Source: Thermohalobaculum sp039805905 (GTDB lineage Bacteria > Pseudomonadota > Alphaproteobacteria > Rhodobacterales > Rhodobacteraceae). From it: DNA of 64,000 nucleotides. Position numbers and translations under genes: made by a program. Shown in pieces: positions 8,093 through 17,524 of the stretch. The notes beneath the pieces are model-generated. The model searched no databases. It was not told the DNA's origin and saw only the letters and a program-made list of their open reading frames with translations. Numbering within the stretch: the first letter of the stretch is position 1; every line of letters begins with the position of its first letter. Where the stretch lies: assembly GCA_039805905.1 (NCBI GenBank), contig JBDIVM010000009.1, positions 128,521 to 192,520 of the forward strand, written 5' to 3'.

Positions 8093-9592
8093 TCAGCATC
8101 CGGTCCGGTTGATCAGCGCCGAAACGGTCCGGAACAGGATGACGACATCGAGCCACAGGCTCCAGTTACGCGCATACCAGCGGTCGAGCCGGACCCGCTC
8201 GCTGTAGTCGGTGGAGGTCCGCCCGGACACCTGCCAGAGGCCGGTGATGCCGGGGCGGAACTGGCTGTAATACCGGAAGTCATCGCTGCGGGCATAGGCC
8301 GCATCCCCGGCATGGTTGCGGTGGTTGCCGGCGACGATCGGTCGCGGTCCGACCAGGCTCATGTCGCCCTTGAGGACATTGATGAGCTGCGGCAGCTCAT
8401 CGAGCGAGGTCGCCCTCAGGAACCGGCCGACGGAGGTGATGCGCGGGTCGACGGCAAGCTTCTGGTGCCGCTGCCACTCCTCGCGCGCCCTCGGATCCGC
8501 CGACAGGATCTGGGAGAGCTTGCTTTCCGCGTCCACATGCATGGTCCGGAACTTCAGCACCTGGAAAGGCCGGCCGCCACGGGCGATCCGCGCCTGGGCG
8601 AACAGGGCCGGCCCGCCGTCCATCCGCACGAGGAGCGCCAGCAGGAACAGAAGCGGCGCCAGTACCAGCAGGGCCGCGCCGGACAGGACGACATCCATCA
8701 GGCGCTTTGCCACGGCCTGCAGCCACATCAGGCGAGGCCTGCCGACGCCGACCAACACCATGTCGGAGCAGAAGGGTTGCGAGATCTGGACGCCCCGACG
8801 CGCGAGGCCATCGTAAGGCAGCGCGAGCTCGGCCGGGAGGCCCAGCTCCTCCAGACGCCCGACGACGTCCCTGGCCGATGCCCATTCCTCGGATGAGGGA
8901 GCGATCAGAAGCATCACCTGCCGCTCGGACAGCCCCTTGTTGGCGGCGAGCAGCGCGACGTAGCGGTGCAGATCATCGGCGCTGCGGCGCATGAAGGAGC
9001 CGAGGGATTCGGTGCCGACGACCGCAATGCCTCCAAGCCGGTTCTCGCGGAAATTCTGCGCCAGGCGCTGCGAGGTTGCCCCGGCGCCGACAAGCAGCAC
9101 GTGGCGGGTCATCAGTCTGCGCACCGCCGGCAACCCGCGCAGCATCATCCGCGCGCCGGCCACCAGGACACCGGCCAGCAGCCAGGTTCCCCCGGCGAGC
9201 GCGATCATCCGGGGCTCGGCCCACTGCCCGGAAATCGCCAGATCAGCCGCCGCGGCGACGACCACCGCGCGCCCGATGCCGCCGATCTCGGTGACCTCGC
9301 AGCCACGCAGGCTGTAGAGACCGCCGGCCACGGCAATCACGCCGAGAAGCGCGAGCAGGACGGGGAGCTCGGCCAGGCGCGCGGCGACCAGCGGCCACCC
9401 GCTCCCCGGCCCGTCGAGGGCGAACTGCACCGCCGCCGCGGCCGCGACGATCGCGAGCGCCGCTGACAGCAGATCGGCGATGAACATCATCGCCGCGACG
9501 GGCCAGCGACCCTGTTTGCCACGGGGCCATCGCCCCCCTGTCTTTAGGAATTCAGCGTCCGGGTAGACACGACTTTCCGGATTGAGCTGCAT
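8093..9592 (-). CDS. Polyprenyl-phosphate sugar-1-phosphate transferase (initiating glycosylphosphotransferase)
   Basis: This protein of about 499 aa transfers a sugar-1-phosphate to undecaprenyl phosphate at the inner membrane, starting a polysaccharide repeat unit. The N-terminal third has four to five hydrophobic segments. A Rossmann-like CoA-binding part (HVLLVGAGATSQRLA) follows, then the bacterial sugar transferase domain with KRLMDVVLSG, FKVLKFRTM-like VLKFRTMHVD, TSLDELPQL, VGPRP and GLWQVSGR. This architecture matches WbaP/ExoY/WcaJ relatives. A GTG four codons upstream (9604) is an alternative start. The ATG at 9592 was chosen as the first ATG. Sugar specificity cannot be read from sequence. 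It fits a heteropolysaccharide that carries the neighbouring heptose. Confidence 0.88.
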   Translation of the reverse strand: MQLNPESRVYPDAEFLKTGGRWPRGKQGRWPVAAMMFIADLLSAALAIVAAAAAVQFALDGPGSGWPLVAARLAELPVLLALLGVIAVAGGLYSLRGCEVTEIGGIGRAVVVAAAADLAISGQWAEPRMIALAGGTWLLAGVLVAGARMMLRGLPAVRRLMTRHVLLVGAGATSQRLAQNFRENRLGGIAVVGTESLGSFMRRSADDLHRYVALLAANKGLSERQVMLLIAPSSEEWASARDVVGRLEELGLPAELALPYDGLARRGVQISQPFCSDMVLVGVGRPRLMWLQAVAKRLMDVVLSGAALLVLAPLLFLLALLVRMDGGPALFAQARIARGGRPFQVLKFRTMHVDAESKLSQILSADPRAREEWQRHQKLAVDPRITSVGRFLRATSLDELPQLINVLKGDMSLVGPRPIVAGNHRNHAGDAAYARSDDFRYYSQFRPGITGLWQVSGRTSTDYSERVRLDRWYARNWSLWLDVVILFRTVSALINRTGC

Positions 9593-9719
9593 GATGCGCC
9601 ACACACAAATAAACCATGACCACGCACGCTCCCATGGAACTGCACGCTCGAAGCGCTTCCCAACCCACCAAAATCATAATCGCATATCGGCCCGCGAAAG
9701 ACAAAGGGGAAAGAGTCTC

Positions 9720-9758
9720 AACTGGCAACGCGATCGCAACCATTTGGGATTGCCAGTT
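9720..9758. repeat. Inverted repeat in the leader of the glycosylphosphotransferase gene
   Basis: AACTGGCAA at 9720-9728 is matched exactly by TTGCCAGTT at 9750-9758, giving 9-bp arms around 21 bases that begin with the self-complementary GCGATCGC. It lies 128 bp upstream of the polyprenyl sugar-transferase start. The 279-bp gap between that gene and the TupA-like gene otherwise holds nothing recognisable. It could be an operator or an RNA hairpin. Confidence 0.45.
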
Positions 9759-9883
9759 CCTAAATCGGCCATTCCGGCGCACCAATCTGATTCGAACCTC
9801 GTTCCAGATCCGCCGGATGCCGCAGCGTCCGGCCGCGCAGCACCGGTTGATTCGACCGCAAAAGCTCCGAAGGCATTCACGCT

Positions 9884-10747
9884 TCAAGGTTCAGCAAACA
9901 GGATCGCGCTTGCCCGTTCCTCGGCATCCCGCGGATAGAAGACTCCGTTCGCGCCGTTGGAGCAATGGGTGATCTCGCCGACGAGGATGTTCTCGCCATC
10001 GGTATAGAGATCCACGCGCACGAGCCAGAAATGCGCCGCGATCGCCTCGCTGAGCCGGATCATTGCGGCGAGGTTGCGAGGGCTCGCCATCGTCCGGATC
10101 GCCGTCGGTGCGTTGATGCTGAAATTCAGGCAGTTCCAGTCGGTGTCGAAGAAGTTCTCGGTGCGGTTGGTCGCCCGGTCGATATCGACCTGGATCAGCC
10201 GTGCCCGGCCGTTGTGACAGTAGAACTTGTAATCCGTGGCATTTTCCGAATCGAACACCAGCGGCTCGACGATGATCTTCGGTTCGAGGTGCTTGTAGTT
10301 CCGCTCCCGGACGAGCGCATAATAGTCGACGCCGAGCCAGCCGGCGATCCGGTCGACCGGCACCGGCTCGCCAGCTTTCCGGATGAAGAACCTCTTGGTC
10401 GCATGGGTCGGCTTGATGCAGCAGCGGTTGGGATAATCGAACGCCCTGACCTCCTCCGGTGTCCGCAGGACGGCGATCGTCGGAACGGCAAACTCCTCGC
10501 CGACGACCGCCTTGATGAACAGCTTCACGAGCTCCTTGTCACTGGTGAAATGCCGCAGGGGCCGCGCAAGCTCACCGCCGGTCTTGATGCGAAACAGGAC
10601 ATCGTTGATCAACCGGCCGGACCTGCGCGGCAACCGCCCGTGCACGCGGACGAATAGGATCCACGAAATCAGATGGTCGCCCCAAGCGTTCTTCGGGACA
10701 ACCGCCTTGAATGCCCTCCAGGCATGCCTGAGACTGTCGAGTATCAC
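9884..10747 (-). CDS. TupA-like ATP-grasp polysaccharide biosynthesis protein
   Basis: This 287-aa protein resembles the ATP-grasp TupA family (teichuronopeptide biosynthesis TupA-like). Members are common in capsule, O-antigen and EPS clusters and probably ligate an amino acid or similar acid to a sugar. Visible features are CCIKPTHATKRFFIRK near residues 109-124 (nucleotide-binding lysines), KIIVEPLV, DYKFYCHNG and the C-terminal WLVRVDLYTDGENILVGEITHCSNG metal/ATP segment. The start is GTG (10745-10747) with GGGCGGG just upstream. The 178 bp separating it from the HD-domain gene suggest its own transcription start. Family assignment is good. The reaction is not established. Confidence 0.8.
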   Translation of the reverse strand: MILDSLRHAWRAFKAVVPKNAWGDHLISWILFVRVHGRLPRRSGRLINDVLFRIKTGGELARPLRHFTSDKELVKLFIKAVVGEEFAVPTIAVLRTPEEVRAFDYPNRCCIKPTHATKRFFIRKAGEPVPVDRIAGWLGVDYYALVRERNYKHLEPKIIVEPLVFDSENATDYKFYCHNGRARLIQVDIDRATNRTENFFDTDWNCLNFSINAPTAIRTMASPRNLAAMIRLSEAIAAHFWLVRVDLYTDGENILVGEITHCSNGANGVFYPRDAEERASAILFAEP

Positions 10748-10925
10748 CCCGCCCCGCCCTTGTACTGCATATGCCGGCGCTCCACCCCGAAGCTCAGGAA
10801 GCCTAACTTCATGCCGCGGTGAATCAACCTCATAATACGCGGTGCGTCTGGTATTTGGCGGATGCGCGCCGCATCGTTGCGGCCGGGGTGGGGCCCGAAA
10901 CCGCGCCCGCGCGGCCGGCGTGGCA

Positions 10926-11540
10926 TCAGCCGATCGGTGAGGGCAGCCCCCCGGCCACGCCTTCGCGGATCACCGCCGGATCCCATGCCTTGCGGGCGAA
11001 GACCGCCCTGACGTCGCCCTCGAAGCTCTCCAGCGGGTCGGTCGGATAGTCCGGATCGAAGCTCGACTGGTCCCAGCGCTCGCAGAAATCGGCGCAGGCC
11101 TGGTAGAAGGGGCTGCCGGCATACTTCTGCCTGAGCTCGCGGTCCCAGCCGTAATGATGCGCGTAGTAGTACATCTGGAACACGCCGTGGTGCTCGACCA
11201 CCCAGGCGACCTCCTCGCGCACGAAGGGGCGCAGGATCTCGGCGGCGAAGCGGTCGTGGTTCTGCGGTGCGAGCCCGTCACCGATGTCATGCAGCAGCGC
11301 CGCCACCACCCAGTCGACATCCGCCCCGTCGCGGCGGGCGCGGGTTGCACACTGCAGCGCGTGTCGCAGCCGGGTGATCCGGTAGCCGGGCAGCGACTCC
11401 GCATCCTGCAGCCTGAGCTCGCGCAGCACCCGGCCGGCGGTTCCGGCAACATGCGGCTTGTCCAGCCGGTCCAGCAGCTCGTAGTCCTCGCGCGTGCCGT
11501 CCTTCATCCGGGTGAAGGAAACCTGCTTGCCCGCCGTCAT
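10926..11540 (-). CDS. HD-domain metalloprotein following the peptide-type ABC importer
   Basis: This 204-aa HD-superfamily protein has the full set of dinuclear metal ligands in order: His in RLRHALQCA, HD in LLHDIGD, His in PQNHDRF, His in VVEHHGVF and Asp in CERWDQS. The HALQCA segment and spacing recall the diiron oxygenase branch (PhnZ-like) as well as ordinary HD phosphohydrolases. The Glu that PhnZ uses just upstream of the first His is not seen here. It starts at ATG 11540, 15 bp after the OppC-like permease gene, so it is probably the last gene of the ABC operon and may process the imported compound. The upstream in-frame extension is shadow sequence. Enzyme class remains open. Confidence 0.75.
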   Translation of the reverse strand: MTAGKQVSFTRMKDGTREDYELLDRLDKPHVAGTAGRVLRELRLQDAESLPGYRITRLRHALQCATRARRDGADVDWVVAALLHDIGDGLAPQNHDRFAAEILRPFVREEVAWVVEHHGVFQMYYYAHHYGWDRELRQKYAGSPFYQACADFCERWDQSSFDPDYPTDPLESFEGDVRAVFARKAWDPAVIREGVAGGLPSPIG

Positions 11541-11554
11541 CGGCAGCCTCCCGC

Positions 11555-12703
11555 TCAGGAATAGGGGTCGAGCGCGTCCCGCATCGCATCCCCGACGAAT
11601 GAGAATGCCAGCACCACAAGGATCACCGGGATCATCGGGGTAAGGATCCAGGGATAGAGCTCGAGCGCCCCGAGACCGGCGTTCAGCGCATCGTTCAGCA
11701 TCAGCCCCCACGAGACCGAGGGCGGCCGGATGCCGAAGCCGAGGAACGAGAGCGCGGTCTCGCCGAGGATCATCGCCGGGATCGAGAGCGTCGCCGACGC
11801 GATCAGGTGGCTCATGAAGTTGGGCATCATGTGCGCCCAGATGACGCGGCCGGGCGAGGCGCCCATCAGCTCGGCGGCGCGCACGTAATCCTCCTCGCGC
11901 AAGGCCAGGAACTTCGAGCGCACGGCGCGGGCCAGCCCCGGCCAGTCGAGGAGCCCGAGGATGACGGAGATCATTATGAAGACGGTGAGCGAATCCCAGT
12001 TCACCGGCACCGCCGCCGACAATGCGAGCCAGATTGGCAGCTCGGGCAGCGAGCGGAACACCTCGATGGCGCGCTGCACCGCGGCGTCGATCCAGCCGCC
12101 GAAATAGCCGGCGATGCCGCCGAGCGTCAGGCCGATGATGAAGCTGACGGTCACCCCGATCAGGCCGATCGTGAGCGACAGCCTCGCCCCGTGGAGGATG
12201 CGGCTCAGCACGTCGCGCCCGAGCCGGTCGGAGCCGAGCAGGAAGAGCTCGCCCCCCTCCGGCGGGCAGACCAGATGGAACCGGGCCTCGACCAGACCGA
12301 GCAGGCGGTAGGGCTCGCCGCAGGAGGCGAACAGGCGGACCGGCAGCGGGGTCGCGGTATCGGCCGTCCGTTTCACCAGCCCCGTGTCAGCGTCATAGAC
12401 GGTCGCCGTCGCATAGGTGTGCAGCCCGAAAAAGGCGCCGTCGTGATAGAGGTAGAGGCCCTGCGGCGGGGCGAAGACGTTATCCTCGTCGAAGGCGTTC
12501 GGCGGGTAGGGCGCAATCACCTCCATGAACGGCAGGAGGGCATAGATCAGCACCAGGAAACCGCCGCAGGCCAGGCCCAGCGTATGCCGCCGGAAGCGGC
12601 GCCAGACCAGCACCCGGGTCGGCGCGTCGAACTCGGCACGGTCGAGCAGCTGCCGGTCCGCCTCGGCATCGTAGCTGTCCGGCGCGACGTAGTGCTCGCT
12701 CAT
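11555..12703 (-). CDS. ABC transporter permease, OppC/YejE type
   Basis: This 382-aa inner-membrane permease belongs to the peptide/nickel (Dpp/Opp/Yej) importer family. One N-terminal membrane segment (residues about 40-62) is followed by an unusually long periplasmic loop (about 65-160) and then five C-terminal segments with the EAA-loop sequence ALREEDYVRAAELMGASPGRV. The long loop resembles YejE-like rather than DppC-like permeases. The gene starts one base after the upstream permease stop, at ATG 12701-12703. It would form the translocation channel with the OppB-type partner and be powered by the fused ATPase at the head of the operon. Confidence 0.9.
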   Translation of the reverse strand: MSEHYVAPDSYDAEADRQLLDRAEFDAPTRVLVWRRFRRHTLGLACGGFLVLIYALLPFMEVIAPYPPNAFDEDNVFAPPQGLYLYHDGAFFGLHTYATATVYDADTGLVKRTADTATPLPVRLFASCGEPYRLLGLVEARFHLVCPPEGGELFLLGSDRLGRDVLSRILHGARLSLTIGLIGVTVSFIIGLTLGGIAGYFGGWIDAAVQRAIEVFRSLPELPIWLALSAAVPVNWDSLTVFIMISVILGLLDWPGLARAVRSKFLALREEDYVRAAELMGASPGRVIWAHMMPNFMSHLIASATLSIPAMILGETALSFLGFGIRPPSVSWGLMLNDALNAGLGALELYPWILTPMIPVILVVLAFSFVGDAMRDALDPYS

Positions 12704-12704
12704 C

Positions 12705-13733
12705 TCAGACGTCCCGTGCCGCCGAGGACAGCCGGATCCGCGGGTCGAGCAGTGCCAGCAGGATGTCGGAGATCAGCATCCCGATCAGCGTCAGCAGCGA
12801 CACGAAGAACAGGATGAAGCCCGACATGAAGATGTCCTGGCTCTTCAGCGCGTGGAGCAGGATCGGGCCGATGGTCGGCAGGCTCATCACCACCGAGATC
12901 ATCACCGACCCCGATACCAGGTGCGGCGCCAGATTGCCGATGTCGGCGACAAAGGGGTTGAGCGCCATGCGCAGCGGATAGCGCACGATCAGGGTCACCG
13001 GCGGGACGCCCTTGGCGCGCGCGGTCTCGACATAGGGCTTGTTCAGCTCGTCCATCAGGTTGGCCCTCAGCCGCCGCATCACCGCCGCAGCGGCCGATGT
13101 CCCGATGACGATGGTCGGCACGACCAGATGTACGAGGATCGAGCCGACCTTGGCCCAGCTCAGGGGTTCGCCCTCGTACTCGCGGGCCATCAGCCCCCCG
13201 ATCGGAATGTCGAAATAGTCGGCGCCGTAGGAGAGCAGGATCAGCGCCAGCAGGAAATTCGGCGTCGCCAAGCCGATATAGCCGATGAAAGAGGCGAGGT
13301 AATCGATCCAGCTGTTGGCACGCACGGCGGCAAGCGTGCCGAGCGGCAGCGCGACGAGATAGACGAAGAGCAGCGACGAGAAGTTCACCAGGACGGTGAG
13401 CCAGGCGGTCTCCCCCACCACCTCGACCACCGGCCGCTCGAGCTCGAAGGACCAGCCGAAATCGCCCTGGAGAATGCCGTGGTATCCGTCAGGTCCCGGC
13501 AACGCGCCGAGCCAGATCAGGTATTGCTGCCAGGCAGGCTTGTCGAGCGAGTAGCGGACGATCAGCTGTTCGGCCCGCTCCAGGCCGGACGTATCGCCCG
13601 TCGCCCGCATCTCGTTGATTTCGTTCGTCAGAAAGTTCCCGGGCGGCAAGTTGATGATCAGGAAGATCAGCGCCGAGATCACGAGCAGCGTGACCGCCAT
13701 CGTCGCAATGCGCCGCGCGAGGTAGACGATCAC
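12705..13733 (-). CDS. ABC transporter permease, OppB/YejB type
   Basis: This 342-aa permease begins IVYLARRIATMAVTLLVISALIFLIINLPPGNF, the typical OppB/DppB/YejB first membrane segment. Five further segments and the coupling motif YVETARAKGVPP follow. The start is GTG at 13731-13733, chosen because its GTGA overlaps the stop of the binding-protein gene by 4 bp. A longer frame upstream lies inside that gene. A roughly 75-residue periplasmic loop with a WQQYLIWLGAL motif is normal for the family. It pairs with the OppC-like permease encoded immediately downstream. Confidence 0.9.
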   Translation of the reverse strand: MIVYLARRIATMAVTLLVISALIFLIINLPPGNFLTNEINEMRATGDTSGLERAEQLIVRYSLDKPAWQQYLIWLGALPGPDGYHGILQGDFGWSFELERPVVEVVGETAWLTVLVNFSSLLFVYLVALPLGTLAAVRANSWIDYLASFIGYIGLATPNFLLALILLSYGADYFDIPIGGLMAREYEGEPLSWAKVGSILVHLVVPTIVIGTSAAAAVMRRLRANLMDELNKPYVETARAKGVPPVTLIVRYPLRMALNPFVADIGNLAPHLVSGSVMISVVMSLPTIGPILLHALKSQDIFMSGFILFFVSLLTLIGMLISDILLALLDPRIRLSSAARDV

Positions 13734-15643
13734 TGTGCCTGCTCCGGCCCGTAAAAGAACTCGTCGATCCGGTGAATCCCGAGATGCGCGCCGGGATCCC
13801 AGGCGTAGAGGCCCGTATCCGGCACATTGCGCAGCCGCGCGTCGGCAACCACCGGCACCGGTGCCCGGCTGATCGTGCCGATGACGAAGACCTGGTCGGC
13901 ATGGATGTCCAGCATCTCGCGCCACACCGCCGACCTTGCGTCGTCGTCCTCGGCCTGCATCCAGTTCATGTAGAGGCCGAGGAGACGTTCGCCCTCAGGC
14001 AGGTCGCAAGCAACGCCTGCCGAACCCTTGGTCTGGTAGTACTGGCCCCAGCGCGGCCAGGTGAAGTTCGCCTGGTCGACCGGTGCAAGTTCCGCCGGCG
14101 GGGCCTCGGGCGTCGGCACGCCGTTGTTCCAGCCATACCATGCGACCATCATCGAGAGCCCGGCATAGGCGCGGTTGCGGAGGATGTCGCGGTCGAGCGC
14201 CCGCACCAGGAGGCGGATTCCGGCCTGCTCCCAGGTCGCGGCGATGATCTCGAGGGTATCCGCCACCTCCCCCCGTTCGCCCGCCGTCTCGATGATGATC
14301 TCCAGCGGCCGGCCGTCCGGCAGGAGCCGGATCCCCGCGCTGTCGCGGTGCGAGAGGCCAAGCTCGTCGAGGAGCTCGTTGGCGCGGCCGATGTCGAACC
14401 GGGCCCATGCCGTGGCATTGTCGCCGTCGAAGAACGGGCTTTCCTCGAGCGCCGCCACCGCGCGCTCCTTGGCAAGTCCGAAATACAGCACCTTGTTGAT
14501 CGCCTTGCGGCTGATCGCCAGGCTCAGCGCACGGCGGAATCGCACATCCCGCATCAGGCTCTGCCATGCGGGGTCGGCATAGTTGAGGTTCGGGTAGAGT
14601 GCAACCTCGGAACCGGCGCCCGACTGCCAGAGCCGCATGGTGTAGTTGCCCTTCGCCTCGTTCTTCTTCAGCACCGGCGCGTCGGTGAAACTCAGCGATC
14701 GCGCCTGCAGGTTCGCCTGCCCGTTGGCGACCTTGAGCGGAATCAGGCCGCCGGCCGCGATCTCGAGCTCGACGGTGTCGACATAGGGAAGCTGCCGCCC
14801 GTTGCCGTCGACTCGGTGGTAGAAGGGGTTGCGCTCCAGCACGTAGCGCTGGCTGTTCTTGCTCGAGGTGTTGATCCAGGGATCCAGAACCGGCAGGTCC
14901 GGATTGTCGAAATTGTAGAGATTGTCCAGCCGGTTGTGCAGTTCCCCCCAGCTGCGCGCCTTGGCCGTCGCCACAGCGGCCTCGAGCGTCGCGGGATCGG
15001 CGTACTTCGCGTGGAAGCGCTTCAGATAGTGCGCCGGGCGGTAGATGTAGAGTGGCCGGGCCTGTGCCAGCGCCGGCAGGAACAGCGGGTTCGGCCGGGG
15101 CCAGCTGTAGCGGATGGTGACATCGTCGATCACCGCGACGTCCGGCATCGCGCCCCCGACCAGCATCTCGACCGGCGGCCCAGAGGGAGAGAGGTCCGGG
15201 TCGAGGGCGACATCCTCCCACCAGTAGCGCAGATCCTCCGTGGTGAACGGATGCCCGTCGGACCACTTGTGTCCGCGCCGGAGAGTCAGCGTAATGGTCC
15301 GTCCTCCCTCTGACACCGTCACATCGCGCAGCAGGTCGGGCACCAGCCGGTACGCATCGTCATAGCCGACCAGCCGTGCATAGCCGTAGGCCGCCATGTA
15401 GCGGATATCCTTGGCGCGGGTGACGAACATGGTGATCATCCCGCCATGTTCGCCGGCATCGCGGCCCCTGGCGGCGAAATCGACCACCAGCGGCTCCTCC
15501 GGCAGACGCTCCGCGACCGGCGGCAGGCTGCCTGAGGCCACCCTTTCCACCAGCGCCGGGGTCTCGATAAGCCCCGCGGCCGCCGGGACCGGGAGGCAGG
15601 CGAGCACCCAGGCGACAACCGCTGCAATCGGAAAACGCCTCAC
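13730..15643 (-). CDS. ABC transporter substrate-binding protein, family 5 (peptide type)
   Basis: This 637-aa periplasmic binding protein has a clear signal peptide (residues 1-23, ending PVPAAAG). It has the family-5 signature around TLRRGHKWSDGHPFTTEDLRYWWEDV, the segment by which Dpp/Opp/Yej proteins are recognised, and RFRRALSLAISRKAINKVL further on. At 637 aa it is longer than DppA (about 535) and closer to YejA-like proteins. Start GTG at 15641-15643 overlaps the ATPase stop by 4 bp (GTGA). The ligand is probably an oligopeptide or a peptide-like compound. The binding site cannot be read from sequence. Confidence 0.9.
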   Translation of the reverse strand: MRRFPIAAVVAWVLACLPVPAAAGLIETPALVERVASGSLPPVAERLPEEPLVVDFAARGRDAGEHGGMITMFVTRAKDIRYMAAYGYARLVGYDDAYRLVPDLLRDVTVSEGGRTITLTLRRGHKWSDGHPFTTEDLRYWWEDVALDPDLSPSGPPVEMLVGGAMPDVAVIDDVTIRYSWPRPNPLFLPALAQARPLYIYRPAHYLKRFHAKYADPATLEAAVATAKARSWGELHNRLDNLYNFDNPDLPVLDPWINTSSKNSQRYVLERNPFYHRVDGNGRQLPYVDTVELEIAAGGLIPLKVANGQANLQARSLSFTDAPVLKKNEAKGNYTMRLWQSGAGSEVALYPNLNYADPAWQSLMRDVRFRRALSLAISRKAINKVLYFGLAKERAVAALEESPFFDGDNATAWARFDIGRANELLDELGLSHRDSAGIRLLPDGRPLEIIIETAGERGEVADTLEIIAATWEQAGIRLLVRALDRDILRNRAYAGLSMMVAWYGWNNGVPTPEAPPAELAPVDQANFTWPRWGQYYQTKGSAGVACDLPEGERLLGLYMNWMQAEDDDARSAVWREMLDIHADQVFVIGTISRAPVPVVADARLRNVPDTGLYAWDPGAHLGIHRIDEFFYGPEQAQ

Positions 15644-17415
15644 GCCGCCCTCCTTACCAGATGTCCGGGCGAGACCTCGACGAAGCCCGGCGCCGCCTCG
15701 CCCCTATAGCCGTAGGGTGCCGGCCAGCTATCCGGCGTCCCGGCGCCTCGGGCTACCGCGGCAAGGTCGAGGCGGCGGTGGATCTCCGGCTCCGGATGCG
15801 CCGCGATCAGGGCCTGGGTGTAGGGGTGCTGCGGCTCGCCGAAGACGCAGTCAGCGGCTCCCTCCTCCACCACCCGCCCGGCACGCATGACCATGACGCG
15901 GTCGCCGATCTGGGCCACGACCGCCAGATTGTGCGAGATGAACAGATACGAGAGCCCCAGCTCGTCGCGCAGTTCGCGCAGCAGATCCAGCACCTCGGCC
16001 TGCACCGAGACGTCGAGCGCCGAGGTCGGTTCGTCGCAGACCAGAAGCTCAGGCTCGAGCGCAAGGGCGCGGGCGATGGCGATGCGCTGGCGCTGCCCAC
16101 CGGAGAAGGCATAGGGAAAGCGCGCCAGATGGTCGGGCGAAAGACCGACGCGGCGCATCAGGTAGGCGGCCCGCTCGCGCCGTTCCGCCGCCGAGCCGAT
16201 GCCATGGACATGCAGCGGCTCGGTGAGGATGTCCTGCACCGAAAGCCGCGGGCTGAGGGAGGCGTAGGGATCCTGGAACACCATCTGCACCCGCCGGCGG
16301 AATGCCTTCAGGGAAGGCCCGGCCAGCGCCGTCACGTCCTCGGTGACCCCGTCGCGCCCCTTGAAGGCGATCGTTGCGCCGGGGTCCGGGCGCTCCGCAC
16401 GCAGGATCAGCCGCGCAACCGTCGACTTGCCCGAGCCGGACTCGCCGACGACGGCAAGCGTCTTACCCCGCTCGATCGCCATGGAGATGTCCGCCGCGGC
16501 GACGACCGGCCGATCCGGCGGGGCGAACAGGCGGGCGCGGCCGGGATAGGTCTTCGACAGGTTGCCGACCCGCAGGATCAGGTCGGCGCCAGGCGGCAGG
16601 TAGCAGGCGATGTTCTCGGGCACCTCGGGCGCCGCCGCGACCAGCCGCCTGGTATAGGAATGCCCGGGGGTCTCGAGCACCGTGCGGGCATCGCCCGATT
16701 CGACAACCTTGCCCCGCCGCAGCACCACCACCCTGTCGGCCATGTTGGCGACCACCCCGAGGTCATGGGTGATCAGGATCACTCCGAGATTGTGGCTCTG
16801 CTGCAGGCGCCTGAGCAGGTCGAGCACCTGCGCCTGGGTGGTGACATCGAGTGCTGTGGTCGGCTCGTCGGCGATCACCAGGGCCGGCCTCGCGATCATC
16901 GCCATCGCGATGACGGCGCGCTGGCGCAGGCCGCCCGACAGCTCGAAGGGGTAGGCCCGGCAGATCCGCTCGGGGTCCGGGAACCCCACCTCGCGGAACA
17001 CTTCCAGCACCCGGGCCTGCGCATCGCCGCCGATTCCGTGCACATGCAGTACCTCGGCGACCTGCTCGCCGACCCGGTGCAGCGGCGACAGCGCGCTCAT
17101 CGGCTCCTGGAAGATCATCGAGATCGTGCGCCCCCGCAGGCCGCGATGGCGTGCCCGGCCACCCTGCAGCAGATCGACCTCGCTCCCGTCATGGCGAAGG
17201 ATGGCCCTGCCACGGAAGCACTGTGCCGCCTTCGGCAGGAGACCCATGATCGACTTGCCGATCAGGGTCTTGCCCGAGCCCGACTCGCCGACGATCGCAA
17301 GCACCTCGCCCGGCTTCACCGAAAAGGACACATCATCGACAACGGGCCGGGCGGCTCCGGGGATACCGAAACAGACCGACAGCCCGTCGACCGTAAGCAA
17401 GTTACCGCGGTCCAT
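15640..17415 (-). CDS. Fused double ABC ATPase for peptide-type importer (YejF-like)
   Basis: This 591-aa protein carries two complete ABC ATPase domains in tandem. The first has Walker A GESGSGKTLIGKS near residue 44, signature ELSGGLRQRAV and Walker B VIADEPTTALD. The second has GESGSGKSTVARL, AFSGGQRQRIAIARA and LVCDEPTSALD. Fusion of the DppD- and DppF-type subunits is seen in YejF and several opine/peptide importers. It is the first gene of a five-gene unit in the order ATPase, binding protein, two permeases, HD protein, each touching or overlapping the next. ATG at 17415 is preceded by AAGGAGCGGGG, a good ribosome site. Confidence 0.92.
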   Translation of the reverse strand: MDRGNLLTVDGLSVCFGIPGAARPVVDDVSFSVKPGEVLAIVGESGSGKTLIGKSIMGLLPKAAQCFRGRAILRHDGSEVDLLQGGRARHRGLRGRTISMIFQEPMSALSPLHRVGEQVAEVLHVHGIGGDAQARVLEVFREVGFPDPERICRAYPFELSGGLRQRAVIAMAMIARPALVIADEPTTALDVTTQAQVLDLLRRLQQSHNLGVILITHDLGVVANMADRVVVLRRGKVVESGDARTVLETPGHSYTRRLVAAAPEVPENIACYLPPGADLILRVGNLSKTYPGRARLFAPPDRPVVAAADISMAIERGKTLAVVGESGSGKSTVARLILRAERPDPGATIAFKGRDGVTEDVTALAGPSLKAFRRRVQMVFQDPYASLSPRLSVQDILTEPLHVHGIGSAAERRERAAYLMRRVGLSPDHLARFPYAFSGGQRQRIAIARALALEPELLVCDEPTSALDVSVQAEVLDLLRELRDELGLSYLFISHNLAVVAQIGDRVMVMRAGRVVEEGAADCVFGEPQHPYTQALIAAHPEPEIHRRLDLAAVARGAGTPDSWPAPYGYRGEAAPGFVEVSPGHLVRRAA

Positions 17416-17524
17416 CCCCCGCTCCTTGAGATCGGGCCCGAGCTTCCTTCAGGCCGATGCGGGGCGCAAGACCAGAATTGGCCCGGTCGCCCAGAAAGCC
17501 GGGCGATCGAGGGCGGCACAATGG

